Part shown: piece by piece, positions 27,480 to 36,031 of the stretch
Position numbering within the stretch: the stretch's first letter is position 1
Layout: every line of letters starts with the position of its first letter
Source of the DNA: Tsukamurella sp. TY48
GTDB lineage: Bacteria; Actinomycetota; Actinomycetes; Mycobacteriales; Mycobacteriaceae
Direction: 5' to 3'
Length of the DNA: 64,000 nt
Assembly (NCBI RefSeq): GCF_019656655.1
Contig: NZ_BPMV01000001.1
Span: forward strand, 1,240,001-1,304,000
Notes under the pieces: model-generated
What the model was told of the DNA's origin: nothing
Seen by the model: only the letters and a program-made list of their open reading frames with translations
Database searches by the model: none
Position numbers and translations under genes: made by a program

Positions 27480-28279
27480 CCGCCGGGGGCCGGGGCGGGA
27501 GCGGGCTCCGGCGCGGGCTTGGTCACGTTGAAAGTGACGGGCGCACTGCGCTTGGCGCCGAACTGGGCCACCACCTGGTAGGCGCCGGGAGCCACCGGAA
27601 CGCGCTGCGCCTGGCAGCCGGGCGCCGAGGTGGTGCCGGCCCACTGCAGCTTGTACCGGATCTGCTGGCCCGGCTGCAGCACCTCGTTCTTGATCTCCGG
27701 CTGGAAGGTGCAGTCGAAGTTCGACCACAGCTGCTTCGAGCCGTCGAGGGTGAGCACCATCAGCTGCTGCTGGCCGGTGCCGATGTCGCGCCCGCACGGC
27801 ACCGAGCCGGCGTTGGTCACGGTGGCCTCGAAGGTCGGCTGCTCGCCGACGGCGTAGGAGGGCTTATCGGCCGCGACGACCACCGAGATGTTGGTGTCCG
27901 GGCAGGGCCCGCCGGCGACGACTGCGCCCGGAGTGGGCACACCGGCGCCGGGCTGGCCGGATTGCGGGGCGCCCGAGGCGGCGCCGGACTGCGGGGCACC
28001 CGACTGGGCCGCGCCGGACTGGGGCGCACCGCTCTGCCCGCCCGCCGAACCGCCTCCGGGCGCCGCCGATTCACCGCTCGAGGGCGGCTGCCCGGTGGGC
28101 AGGTCGGTGGTGGTGGCCGCCGAGGAGCTCGCCGCGGCGGGGTCCGACGAATCCTTGCCGCCGCCGACGAAGACGATCAGCAGGACCACCACGAGCACCG
28201 CCAGCGCCGCGAGAGCAGCGGCCAGCACGCGGCGGCGCCAGTAGATCTCGGGCGGCAGGGGTCCGTTGGGTTCAAGCAC
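27476..28279 (-). CDS. membrane-anchored protein with proline/serine-rich linker (Rv3587c-like)
   Basis: A 267-residue protein with one N-terminal membrane segment (about residues 18-40, [20 protein letters not shown]), an 80-residue low-complexity linker built from repeats of GAPQSG, then an extracytoplasmic beta-sandwich domain with four Cys ([26 protein letters not shown]) that likely form two disulfides. Order between disA and the carbonic anhydrase matches Rv3587c. Function unknown. The GTG is 6 nt after TACCGT (28286-28291), a leaderless pattern. Its TAG overlaps the disA TAG. Confidence 0.7.
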   Translation of the reverse strand: MLEPNGPLPPEIYWRRRVLAAALAALAVLVVVLLIVFVGGGKDSSDPAAASSSAATTTDLPTGQPPSSGESAAPGGGSAGGQSGAPQSGAAQSGAPQSGAASGAPQSGQPGAGVPTPGAVVAGGPCPDTNISVVVAADKPSYAVGEQPTFEATVTNAGSVPCGRDIGTGQQQLMVLTLDGSKQLWSNFDCTFQPEIKNEVLQPGQQIRYKLQWAGTTSAPGCQAQRVPVAPGAYQVVAQFGAKRSAPVTFNVTKPAPEPAPAPAPGG

Positions 28280-28339
28280 GGTTCAACGGTAGCGTTTCCG
28301 CGACCTAGGGCCGCTGACCTGCGGCGGCGTGTCGAGAAG

Positions 28340-28993
28340 TCAAGCCGGATCGACGGCCTGGAAGGGCGTCGTCGGCGCCTCGCCGATGTCGCCGACCACG
28401 CTGCGCAGGTGCACCTTGCCCTCGGCCAGCTCGTAGGTGAGGCCGACGATGGCCACGCGGCCGTCCGCCACGTGGTCGTCGATGATCCGCGAGCGCTCCC
28501 GGAGCAGCAGCGCGGTCTCCTCCACGTGCTGCGCGGTGAACTCGTTGACCTCGGTGAGGCCCTCGCGGCGGCCGGCCAGGATCGACGGGGCGAGCCGCTC
28601 GACGATGTCGCGGATGTACCCCGGGGGCATGGTCCCGGTGTCGAGCGAGTTCACGGTGGCGGCGACGGCGCCGCAGCTGTCGTGGCCGAGGATGGCGATC
28701 AGCGGGACGCCGAGCACCTCGATCGCGTACTCGATGGAGCCGAGCACGGCGGAGTCGATGATGTGGCCGGCGGTGCGGACGACGAACATGTCGCCGAGCC
28801 CCTGGTCGAAGATCACTTCGGCGGCCACGCGGGAGTCGCCGCAGCCGAACAGGACGGCGGTGGGGGCCTGGCCTGCGGTGAGTTCGGCGACGCGGGAGGC
28901 TCCCTGGTTCGGGTGGATGGACGCGCCCTCCACGAATCGCCGGTTACCGTCACGGAGGGCGCGCCAGGCGCCCGGAGGTGTCGAAGTAGGCAT
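28340..28993 (-). CDS. beta-class carbonic anhydrase
   Basis: A 217-residue beta-carbonic anhydrase interconverting CO2 and bicarbonate. Zinc ligands are visible in CGDSR (Cys; with the Asp-Arg dyad) and HDSCGA (His, Cys). It corresponds in position to canB (Rv3588c). The ATG at 28993 is used; codons up to 29026 are not family-like. It is divergent from mutY, with only 18 bp between start codons, so both promoters must overlap. Confidence 0.93.
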   Translation of the reverse strand: MPTSTPPGAWRALRDGNRRFVEGASIHPNQGASRVAELTAGQAPTAVLFGCGDSRVAAEVIFDQGLGDMFVVRTAGHIIDSAVLGSIEYAIEVLGVPLIAILGHDSCGAVAATVNSLDTGTMPPGYIRDIVERLAPSILAGRREGLTEVNEFTAQHVEETALLLRERSRIIDDHVADGRVAIVGLTYELAEGKVHLRSVVGDIGEAPTTPFQAVDPA

Positions 28994-29011
28994 GGGTTCA
29001 TACTGCCTGGT

Positions 29012-29923
29012 GTGCACCGCCACCACGACTCAGGCCCGAAGATCGCATCGGATTTCACATCGGTTCTTCACTGGTTCGACGTAGCCGAGCGCGATCTCCC
29101 GTGGCGCGCCGAGGGGGTGACGCCGTGGCAGATCCTGATGAGTGAGGTGATGCTGCAGCAGACCCCGGTGGTGCGCGTCGAGCCGGTGTGGCGCGAGTGG
29201 GTGCGGCGGTGGCCCACCCCCGCCGACCTCGCGGCCGCGACCGGTGCCGATGCGGTGCGCGCGTGGGGCAAACTCGGCTACCCGCGCCGCGCGATGCGGT
29301 TGCACGCCTGCGCGCAGGCGATCGTCGACCGGTTCGACGGGGTGGTGCCGGACTCCGTCGAGGATCTGCTGGATCTGCCCGGGATCGGGGACTACACCGC
29401 CCGCGCGGTGGCCTGTTTCGCATTCGGGCAGGACGTCCCGGTGGTCGACATCAACGTGCGGCGCGTGCTGGCCCGCGCGGAGGCGGGCGAATCGGATGCT
29501 GCGGCGCCGTCGGCCAAGCGCGATCTCGCCGCCGCGACGGCGGTGCTGGAAACCGTTCCGGTGCCGCGTCGCCCGAGACTGTCCGCCGCGCTGATGGAGT
29601 TGGGCGCGCTGGTGTGCACGGCGCGCTCGCCGCGATGCGAGGCCTGTCCGATCGCTGACGGATGCGCGTGGCTCGCGGCGGGCGCACCGGAGGGCACCGT
29701 CGCGCCGCGGAAGGTGCAGAAGTACGAGGGCACCGACCGGCAGGCCCGGGGTCGCCTGCTAGACGTGCTGCGCGCCGCCGACGGTGCGGTTCCCCGTGCC
29801 GCGCTCGATGTGGCGTGGGAGCGCGATCCCGCGCAGCGCGACCGCGCGCTGGATTCGTTGCTGGTGGACGGACTGATCGAGCAGACCCGCGACGGCCGGT
29901 TCGCGCTGGCCGGGGAGTCCTGA
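29012..29923 (+). CDS. mutY: A/G-specific adenine glycosylase
   Basis: A 303-residue base-excision enzyme removing A mispaired with 8-oxoG. The catalytic Glu is in SEVMLQQTPV, helix-hairpin-helix is LLDLPGIGDYTARAV with the catalytic Asp in VVDINVRRV, and the 4Fe-4S cluster has four Cys (VCTARSPRCEACPIADGC). The C-terminal 8-oxoG domain is short, as in mycobacterial MutY. The GTG at 29012 is the sensible start between the divergent gene and the conserved core. A CATACT box lies 7 nt upstream. Confidence 0.92.
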   Translation: MHRHHDSGPKIASDFTSVLHWFDVAERDLPWRAEGVTPWQILMSEVMLQQTPVVRVEPVWREWVRRWPTPADLAAATGADAVRAWGKLGYPRRAMRLHACAQAIVDRFDGVVPDSVEDLLDLPGIGDYTARAVACFAFGQDVPVVDINVRRVLARAEAGESDAAAPSAKRDLAAATAVLETVPVPRRPRLSAALMELGALVCTARSPRCEACPIADGCAWLAAGAPEGTVAPRKVQKYEGTDRQARGRLLDVLRAADGAVPRAALDVAWERDPAQRDRALDSLLVDGLIEQTRDGRFALAGES

Positions 29924-29931
29924 AACTTTTT

Positions 29932-29945
29932 CTACACTCATGTAG
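29932..29945. promoter_or_regulatory. inverted repeat upstream of the MpaB-type oxygenase gene
   Basis: CTACA and TGTAG around CTCA, placed just upstream of the TAGATT -10 box (29956-29961). The size fits a TetR- or GntR-type operator, but no regulator is adjacent, so assignment is weak. Confidence 0.3.
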
Positions 29946-29967
29946 GAATTGGTGATAGATTCGCACC

Positions 29968-30888
29968 ATGAAGCTCTCAGATGGCCCCCTGCGCGTCACC
30001 GACCAGGGATTCTTCGGCCCCGAGTCCCCCACCTGGAGGGTGTGGGCCGCGCCCACCGCCCTGATCGGCTTCCAGCGTTCCGTGGTGCTGGAGCACTTCG
30101 ATCCGAACCTCACCGCCGCGGTCGCCGATTCGGCCGGCATCTACACCGATCCGTTCGGCCGGCTCGATCGCACGCTCGCCTACTTCCTGGTGGTCGCGAC
30201 GGCCGATTCACGCACGGCGATCGCGGCGTCCGAGCACCTGATGGACGTGCACCGCAAGGCCACCGGCATCGAGCCGGTCACCGGAAAGCGGTACAGCGCC
30301 AACAATCCCGCCTCGCAGCTGTGGATCCATGTGACCGGCTGGCACTCGGTGCTCAAGTGCTACGAGATGTACGGGCCCGGTCCGCTCAGCGCGGAGGACG
30401 AGGCGCAGTACTGGCGCGACTGCGTGACGGCCGCCGAGCTGCAGACCTGCGATCCCGCCGATGTGCCGTCGTCGCGGGAGGAGGTGCGCGCGTACTTCGA
30501 CCGCGTGCGGCCGAGCCTCGCCCTCACCGAGCGCGCCCGCCGCGGCATGCACTACCTGCTGCGCCCGCGTGAGCGCGGCGTTCGGTTGCGGGTCGGTGGA
30601 TCGCTGATCGCCCCGGCCACGATCGCCACCCTGCCGCGGTGGATGCGGGAGGTGGGCGGTTTCGACCAGCCGCGGCTCGTCGACGCCGCATACCCGCAGG
30701 CCGTGCGCCTGGCGGTGCGTGCCGCATCGGCCCAGCACGCCGCGGGCACCGTCCGGCTCGGGGCGCTCGTGGCCCCGATGACGGGCGACATCCTGCGCCG
30801 GCATTTCGCCCAGGAGCGCGAGCCCAGCAGCGGCACCGTGACCCCGGCGCAGGCCCGGGAGCGGTACAGCCGCGCGAGCGCCTCGTAG
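29968..30888 (+). CDS. oxygenase MpaB family protein (DUF2236)
   Basis: A 306-residue protein of the MpaB/latex-clearing-protein family (haem-binding, oxidative roles proposed). Family features include GPESPTWRVWAAPTALIGFQR near the start (quoted in part: SPTWRVWAAP), the His of DVHRKATGIEP, which is the likely haem ligand region, and a second conserved region WIHVTGWHSVLKCYE. Substrate unknown; relatives act on terpenoids and rubber. The ATG is 6 nt after TAGATT with no SD, so leaderless. It precedes an SDR gene by 10 bp and may be co-expressed. Confidence 0.78.
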   Translation: MKLSDGPLRVTDQGFFGPESPTWRVWAAPTALIGFQRSVVLEHFDPNLTAAVADSAGIYTDPFGRLDRTLAYFLVVATADSRTAIAASEHLMDVHRKATGIEPVTGKRYSANNPASQLWIHVTGWHSVLKCYEMYGPGPLSAEDEAQYWRDCVTAAELQTCDPADVPSSREEVRAYFDRVRPSLALTERARRGMHYLLRPRERGVRLRVGGSLIAPATIATLPRWMREVGGFDQPRLVDAAYPQAVRLAVRAASAQHAAGTVRLGALVAPMTGDILRRHFAQEREPSSGTVTPAQARERYSRASAS

Positions 30889-30898
30889 TGTGGTTTCC

Positions 30899-31744
30899 AT
30901 GACCACTCCTACCTATGTTGTGACCGGCGCGAACGGCGGCCTCGGCCAGGTCGTCACGCGCCGCCTCGCCGCCACCGGCGGCCGCGTCGTGATGGCCTGC
31001 CGGGACGTCGACGGTGCGCAGCGCATCGCCGACGGGATCGACGGTGACGTCACCGTCGGCAAGCTCGATCTGGGCGATCTCGATTCCGTGCGCGCCTTCG
31101 CCGACACCGTCGGCGAGGTCGACGTGCTGGTGAACAACGCCGGCCTGATGAACATCCCGCTCAAGCGGACCAAGCAGGGCTTCGAGATGCAGTTCGGCGT
31201 GAACCACCTCGGGCACTTCCTGCTGACCGGGCTGCTGCTCGACCGGCTCACCGATCGCGTGGTGGCCGTCTCCTCGGTGGCGCACCGGCAGAACTACCGC
31301 TGGCGGATGGACGATCCGAACTACGAGCACCGCAAGTACCTGCGCAGCGAGGCCTACGGCCAGAGCAAGCTGGCGAACATGATGTTCGCGCGCGAGCTGC
31401 AGCGCCGGTTCGAGGCGGCGGGTTCGGACAAGCGCGCCTACTACGTGCATCCCGGTGTCTCGCCCACGGGCCTGTTCACCCGCACCGAGACCCCACTCGA
31501 CCGGGTGGCCCGGCAAGCGGTCTCGCTGCTGTCGAATCCGCCGGAGCAGGCCGCCGAGGCGCTGGTGCTGGCCGCCACCGATCGCGATCTCGATCCGCAT
31601 CCGTGGTGGGGTCCGAGCCAGCTGTTCCAGACCCGCGGCCGGGTGGGTAAGTGCTCCACCACCGCGGAGTCGAAGGACACCGCGAAGTGGGCCGAACTGT
31701 GGGACGTCTCCGAGCGACTGACGGGCTTCACCTACCCGGTGTGA
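30899..31744 (+). CDS. short-chain dehydrogenase/reductase
   Basis: A 281-residue NAD(P)-dependent SDR of the retinol-dehydrogenase-like type. The nucleotide loop is TGANGGLG at residues 9-16, structural NNAG is in VLVNNAGLM, the catalytic Ser in VSSVAH and the YxxxK in AYGQSKLAN. Substrate not predictable. The ATG at 30899 is 7 nt after TAGTGT (30886-30891), so it may have a leaderless transcript although the oxygenase gene ends only 10 bp away. Confidence 0.88.
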   Translation: MTTPTYVVTGANGGLGQVVTRRLAATGGRVVMACRDVDGAQRIADGIDGDVTVGKLDLGDLDSVRAFADTVGEVDVLVNNAGLMNIPLKRTKQGFEMQFGVNHLGHFLLTGLLLDRLTDRVVAVSSVAHRQNYRWRMDDPNYEHRKYLRSEAYGQSKLANMMFARELQRRFEAAGSDKRAYYVHPGVSPTGLFTRTETPLDRVARQAVSLLSNPPEQAAEALVLAATDRDLDPHPWWGPSQLFQTRGRVGKCSTTAESKDTAKWAELWDVSERLTGFTYPV

Positions 31745-31788
31745 GCCTCCCGCGGAATGGGGGCGCACCGTCGGGCGTTGGACCCGAT

Positions 31789-32508
31789 ATGCGCGTGGAC
31801 GTCTGGACCGATATCAACTGCCCCTTCTGCTACATCGGCAAGGCCCGATTCGAGAAGGCCCTGGAGGGCTTCGAGCACTCGGGTGATGTCCAGGTGATCC
31901 ACCGATCGTTCGAGCTCGACCCCTCGGCGACGCCGGGCTCATCGGAGCCGGTGGTCCCGATGATCGCGAAGAAGTACGGCATCAGCGAGGCCGAGGCCGC
32001 GGCGAACGAACGCGGCCTCGGCGCGCAGGCGCAGGAACTGGGACTGCAGTACCAGGTATCCGGTCGCGACGCGGGCAACAGCTTCGACATGCACCGGCTG
32101 CTGCACTGGGCGCTGGAGCTCGGACGCCAGGAGGCTCTCCTGGACGCCCTCTACGCGGCGAACTTCGCCTCGGCCGACCCGGCCTTCGGCGATCGCGAGC
32201 GCCTGGTGGCGATCGCCGAGTCCGCCGGGTTCGACGGTGCCGCCGCCCGCGCCGTGCTCGACGACGAGACCGCCTACGCCGATGCCGTCCGCGCCGATGA
32301 GGCCACGGCCTCGAAGATCGGTATCAACGGCGTGCCCTTCTTCGTCTTCGACGGCAAGTACGCCGTCTCGGGTGCACAGCTGCCCTCGGTGTTCACGCAG
32401 GCGCTCGATCGCGCGTGGGCGGACCGCCCCGAGCCGCTCACCGTGATCGGTGACGACGATGCCGCCGCCTGCGGTCCCGACGGCTGCGAGCTGCCCGCCC
32501 GCGACTGA
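31789..32508 (+). CDS. DsbA-family oxidoreductase (FrnE-like)
   Basis: A 239-residue cytoplasmic thioredoxin-fold protein of the DsbA/2-hydroxychromene isomerase family, FrnE subtype. The redox motif CPFC is in DINCPFCYIGKARFE near residue 11, and the cis-Pro loop is GINGVPFFVFDGKY. A C-terminal CGPDGCEL adds two Cys. FrnE proteins act in thiol and oxidative-stress handling, but the partner is unknown. It ends 1 bp before the stop of a convergent TetR gene. Confidence 0.85.
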   Translation: MRVDVWTDINCPFCYIGKARFEKALEGFEHSGDVQVIHRSFELDPSATPGSSEPVVPMIAKKYGISEAEAAANERGLGAQAQELGLQYQVSGRDAGNSFDMHRLLHWALELGRQEALLDALYAANFASADPAFGDRERLVAIAESAGFDGAAARAVLDDETAYADAVRADEATASKIGINGVPFFVFDGKYAVSGAQLPSVFTQALDRAWADRPEPLTVIGDDDAAACGPDGCELPARD

Positions 32509-32509
32509 T

Positions 32510-33079
32510 TCAGGGCGCGGCGAGCTTCTCGACGGCCGCGGCCAGCGCGGCATCGTCGATCGCCACTGCGGCGGCGTCGCTGCCGCCGGTCAGGATATCG
32601 CCGTGGATCAGGGCCAGGATCTCGATCAGGAGCGTGGGTGCCGGGACGGCTGCCGTGACCTTCCCCGCCTTCTGCGCGGCCTGCAGCGCCTCGATCTTCT
32701 TCACGTTCGATCCGGCCGTGGACTCCAGTTGCACGAGCTCGCCCGGGCATTCGAGCGCGTGCCACAGGACGAGTCGCATCAGTTCGGGGTGCGACCGGTT
32801 GAACCCGCGCAGGCGCACGGCGTAGCCGGGGAGATCGTCGGCGGTGAAGGGCACGGTCTCGAGCAGATCGGCCACCCGGAACTCGATGACGGCGTCGAAG
32901 AGCTGGCGCTTGTTGCCGAAGTAGGCGTAGATCAGCTGCTTGTTGGCCTCGGCCGCGGCGGCGATCCGGTCCACCCGCGCGCCGGCGAGCCCGTACTCGG
33001 CGAACTCGGTGGTCGCGGCGTCCAGCAGGCGCGCCTTGGTGGCGGCAGCGTCGCGCTGCTGCTTAGCCGCGGGCGGCAT
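32510..33079 (-). CDS. TetR-family transcriptional regulator
   Basis: A 189-residue TetR-family repressor. The helix-turn-helix covers about residues 16-58 ([26 protein letters not shown] and [16 protein letters not shown]); the C-terminal domain is helical. Its start overlaps the end of the upstream SDR gene by 17 bp, so the two are one operon. Two near-identical palindromes before that operon are its likely autoregulatory sites, inducible by an SDR substrate. Confidence 0.88.
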   Translation of the reverse strand: MPPAAKQQRDAAATKARLLDAATTEFAEYGLAGARVDRIAAAAEANKQLIYAYFGNKRQLFDAVIEFRVADLLETVPFTADDLPGYAVRLRGFNRSHPELMRLVLWHALECPGELVQLESTAGSNVKKIEALQAAQKAGKVTAAVPAPTLLIEILALIHGDILTGGSDAAAVAIDDAALAAAVEKLAAP

Positions 33080-33998
33080 CGCGCGGCAAGTCGGTTCCGG
33101 TCACCTCCGCAGCGTACTTCCACAGCCGCGCGGCGACGTCGGCGTCCCGCATCCGGGCGTTCTTCTTCGTCACCCCGGCGGGACCGACGAGGCCGAATCG
33201 TCCCTGCGGACCGTAGTACTCGCCGTTGCGCGCGGCCGGATCGCTCGCCGCGTACAGGAGCGGCTCGGCGCCCTGCTCGGGCTGCTGCGAGGGCAGGAGC
33301 CTGCCGCCGAAGCGGGTGATGATGGATTCCCGGACATCGCTCGCGCCGAGGCTGGCACCGGCGGTCTGGAGATTGGTCTGGGTGTAGCCCGGGTGCGCGG
33401 CATCGCTGAGCAGGCCCCAGCCGCGCCGATCGCTCTCGGCGGCCAGGTGATTGGCCATCAGCAGATCGGCCAGCTTCGACTGCGCGTAGGCGCGCGACGG
33501 CGAATAGCGCTGCACCGATTGCGGATCGGCGAAGTCGATGCGGCCGAAGTTCGCCATTCCGGAGCTCATCGTGGTCACCCGCGGTGCCGCCGACTTCAGC
33601 AGCACGGGCAGCAGCAGATTCGTCAGGGCGAAGGGGCCGAGGAAGTTCGAGCCGAATTGCAACTCGAATCCGTCGGCGGTCTCGAACCGCTCGGGCGGGG
33701 TCATCACGCCCGCGTTGTTGACGAGCACGTCCACCGCGACGCCGTCGGCGATGATGCCGTCCGCGAAGGCCCGCACCGAGGACAGGTCCGCGAGGTCGAG
33801 GCGGCGTACCGCGATATCGGCGCCGGGCACCTGAGCGAGGATCTCCGCGCGGGCGCTCTCGCCCTTCTCCGGGGTGCGCACCGCCATGATCACCGTCGCG
33901 CCCGCGGCGGCGAGCCGTTTCGTCGCCTCTTTGCCGGTTCCGCTGTTCGATCCGGTGACCACGAAGGTCGTGCCCGACTGGTCGCTGACCTGGTACAT
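33063..33998 (-). CDS. short-chain dehydrogenase/reductase, TetR-controlled
   Basis: A 311-residue SDR with [16 protein letters not shown] nucleotide loop, NNAGVM, catalytic Ser in [11 protein letters not shown] and YxxxK in [11 protein letters not shown]. Related to the oxidoreductases of the protochlorophyllide/retinol type. The ATG at 33998 follows AAGGAGA; the extra codons to 34064 would read through the operators. It heads an operon with the TetR gene. Confidence 0.88.
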   Translation of the reverse strand: MYQVSDQSGTTFVVTGSNSGTGKEATKRLAAAGATVIMAVRTPEKGESARAEILAQVPGADIAVRRLDLADLSSVRAFADGIIADGVAVDVLVNNAGVMTPPERFETADGFELQFGSNFLGPFALTNLLLPVLLKSAAPRVTTMSSGMANFGRIDFADPQSVQRYSPSRAYAQSKLADLLMANHLAAESDRRGWGLLSDAAHPGYTQTNLQTAGASLGASDVRESIITRFGGRLLPSQQPEQGAEPLLYAASDPAARNGEYYGPQGRFGLVGPAGVTKKNARMRDADVAARLWKYAAEVTGTDLPRDAARG

Positions 33999-34013
33999 CT
34001 CGTTCTCCTTCGA

Positions 34014-34080
34014 TTCAACTAACTGGTTAGTTGAAAGATTAGATCCGGGAGCCACACTTGTCAACCAACCAGTTAGTTAT
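34014..34080. promoter_or_regulatory. two TetR operators before the SDR-tetR operon
   Basis: Site 1 (34014-34035) is a perfect palindrome: arms TTCAACTAAC and GTTAGTTGAA around TG. Site 2 (34061-34080) repeats it with one arm changed: TCAACCAAC, CA, GTTAGTTAT. The centres are about 46 bp apart. Site 1 lies just upstream of the SDR ribosome site, so a bound TetR dimer would block the start of transcription. Confidence 0.75.
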
Positions 34081-34865
34081 TTCTTGTCGGGTTGGCAGCG
34101 CGGACACCACCAGATGGTTCGCTCCGCCTCCCCCACGGCGCCGAGCGAGCCCGCGACGATCGCCGTGCCGCACCGCAGACAAGATCGCCGCGCACGGTCG
34201 TAGACGAAGGCGCGCAACCCGTTTCGATCGACGCCCGTGGTCACCCGCCTGCTGCGCCCCAGGTTCGCGCGCAGCAGGCGCGCGGCCTCGTCGGCCCAGC
34301 CCCGCAGATCACCGCAGTCGGCGACGGGAGTCGCCGGGTGCGTACCGCGCACGAAGCACAGCTCGTTGCGATAGACGTTCCCCACACCGGCGAGGGCGCG
34401 CTGGTCCAGCAGCGCGAGGCCGATGGGGCGCGCAGGATCGGCGCCGAGGTTCGCGGCGGCGCGCTCGGCGTCCCAGTCCGGGCCGAGCGGATCGGGCCCG
34501 AGGTGGGCGAGCGCACCGTCGACCGCCTCGGTGGCGAGCACCTCGAGAAGGCCGAGTGAGAAGCCCACCACCTGCGCACCCTCGACGGTGAGCACCGCGC
34601 GGGCGGTGTGCCCGGGCTTCCGCCAGCGCTCGCCGGGCCGGTACAGGTGCCACTGGCCCTCCATCCTCAGGTGGCTGTGCAGCGTACGGTCGCCGAGCAC
34701 GATCAGCAGGTGCTTGCCGCGGGCGGTCACGGCGTCCACGGTGCGGCCCGTGAGGTCGACGGTGGCGTACCGCGGCACGCGCAGATCACAGCCGGCGAGC
34801 TCCCGCCCCACGAGGACCGGCCGCAGCCGGGCGGCCAGGTTGTGCAGGGTGTCGCCCTCGGGCAT
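34077..34865 (-). CDS. Fpg/Nei-family DNA glycosylase (endonuclease VIII-like)
   Basis: A 262-residue oxidised-base glycosylase/AP lyase. It starts MPEGDTLHNLA: after Met removal Pro is the Schiff-base nucleophile, Glu the catalytic acid, and the GDT context is Nei rather than Fpg. A Lys in ARGKHLL is the other catalytic residue. The helix-two-turn-helix is LALLDQRALAGVGNVYRNE, and the zinc finger has Cys pairs CLRCG and CPRCQ. Mycobacterial Nei1 is the closest type. Two base pairs separate it from the following hydrolase gene upstream on the same strand. Confidence 0.88.
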   Translation of the reverse strand: MPEGDTLHNLAARLRPVLVGRELAGCDLRVPRYATVDLTGRTVDAVTARGKHLLIVLGDRTLHSHLRMEGQWHLYRPGERWRKPGHTARAVLTVEGAQVVGFSLGLLEVLATEAVDGALAHLGPDPLGPDWDAERAAANLGADPARPIGLALLDQRALAGVGNVYRNELCFVRGTHPATPVADCGDLRGWADEAARLLRANLGRSRRVTTGVDRNGLRAFVYDRARRSCLRCGTAIVAGSLGAVGEAERTIWWCPRCQPDKK

Positions 34866-34867
34866 CG

Positions 34868-35638
34868 CTAGTCCAGGCCGGCGAGGAAAGCCTCGACGGC
34901 GCCGCGGTAGCGCTCCGGGGCGTCGTCGTGGGCGAGGTGTCCGGCACCGTCGAAGACGGCGTACCGCAGGTCGGGCCCCGTGTACTCACGCACCATGCGC
35001 GCGCCGACACCGGGTGGGACGACGGAGAACTCGGCCTCGATCAGCAGGGTGGGAGCGGCCACGGCGCGCCACTGATCCCAGTGATCGCGCGGGCCCCAGT
35101 GATCCGCGATCGAACGGAAGGTGTCCAGATCGCCGTGCAGCACACCGTCGTCGAAGGCCTCGTAGAAGTAGCGCCCGGCCACGGGGCCGAACATCGCCTC
35201 GCACTGCTCCTGGGAGGCGAACCGCGAGGGCCAACTGGCGAACCACGGCGCCCAGGTGTCGGTGGACTGGCCGGTGAACTCGGGCGACATGTCCTCGACC
35301 ACCAGCGCATCGACGAGTTCGGGATACTCGGCGGCGGTGCACCAGGCGTGCAGGCCGCCCATCGAATGACCGATGAGCACCGCCGGCCCCTGATCGAGCA
35401 GCGTGAGGATCTCGGCGACATCGGCCACGAAGCGCTCGGTGGAGATGTCGCCGGCGGGCAGCGGGAAGCCCGCTCCGCGGTGGAATTCGGCGTCGAAGGT
35501 GAACACCCGGCCGTAACGCCGCAACCAGGGGATCTGCCGCCGCCAGGTGCGGCCGCGGCCCATCAGGCCGTGCAGCAGCACGATCGGCCGGCCGTCTTCA
35601 CGGCCACCCCAATCCCGCAGCCCCACACACTCATCCAC
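34868..35638 (-). CDS. alpha/beta-fold hydrolase (Rv3591c-like)
   Basis: A 256-residue alpha/beta hydrolase. Oxyanion region LLHGLMGRG near residue 24, nucleophile Ser in GHSMGG near residue 93, an acidic loop in IEAEF, and the catalytic His in GAGHLAHD. It sits divergent to mhuD exactly as Rv3591c does to Rv3592. Substrate unknown; a link to haem use is only positional. GTG 35638 is 7 nt after TAAGTT (35646-35651), leaderless; an in-frame TTG at 35647 lies inside that box. Confidence 0.82.
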   Translation of the reverse strand: MDECVGLRDWGGREDGRPIVLLHGLMGRGRTWRRQIPWLRRYGRVFTFDAEFHRGAGFPLPAGDISTERFVADVAEILTLLDQGPAVLIGHSMGGLHAWCTAAEYPELVDALVVEDMSPEFTGQSTDTWAPWFASWPSRFASQEQCEAMFGPVAGRYFYEAFDDGVLHGDLDTFRSIADHWGPRDHWDQWRAVAAPTLLIEAEFSVVPPGVGARMVREYTGPDLRYAVFDGAGHLAHDDAPERYRGAVEAFLAGLD

Positions 35639-35645
35639 AGAGACC

Positions 35646-35663
35646 AACTTACCGGGCTATGTT
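35646..35663. promoter_or_regulatory. divergent leaderless promoters, hydrolase and mhuD
   Basis: A minus-strand TAAGTT (35646-35651) and a plus-strand TATGTT (35658-35663) are 6 bp apart, and the two start codons are only 31 bp apart. Each box is 6-7 nt before its start codon. The polymerases would compete for the same DNA, so the two genes should be expressed alternately. Confidence 0.5.
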
Positions 35664-35669
35664 GGACGC

Positions 35670-36005
35670 ATGTCGGTAGTGAAGATCAACGCCATCCATG
35701 TCCCCGAGGCCGCGGGACCCGAGCTCGAGAAGCGGTTCGCGAACCGCGCCCACGCCGTGGAGAACTCGCCCGGTTTCCTCGGCTTCCAGCTGCTGCGCCC
35801 CGTGAAGGGCGACGACCGCTACTTCGTGGTCACCGAGTGGGAGTCGGAGGAAGCCTTCGCTGCCTGGCGCGACGGCCCGGCGCGGCAGGCCCATGCGGGT
35901 GAGCGTGATCCGAACGGCGGCGAGGGCCGCAAGCCCGTCGCCACCGGCGCCGATCTGCTCGAGTTCGAAGTCGTACTGAACGTCTCGGCCAAGCCCGCGC
36001 AGTAG
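35670..36005 (+). CDS. mhuD: haem oxygenase, mycobilin-producing (MhuD/IsdG type)
   Basis: A 111-residue ferredoxin-like haem-degrading enzyme. It is strongly similar to MhuD (Rv3592): VVKINAI start, then AHAVENSPGFLGFQLLRPVK. The catalytic residues Asn7, Trp66 and haem-ligand His75 are all at the same numbers. MhuD cleaves haem to mycobilin and frees iron without CO. The C-terminal insertion AGERDPNGGEGRK is slightly longer than in mycobacteria. The ATG is 6 nt after TATGTT with no SD, so leaderless. Confidence 0.93.
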   Translation: MSVVKINAIHVPEAAGPELEKRFANRAHAVENSPGFLGFQLLRPVKGDDRYFVVTEWESEEAFAAWRDGPARQAHAGERDPNGGEGRKPVATGADLLEFEVVLNVSAKPAQ

Positions 36006-36031
36006 CCCGCGCGCTCGGGCCGCGATCACGG

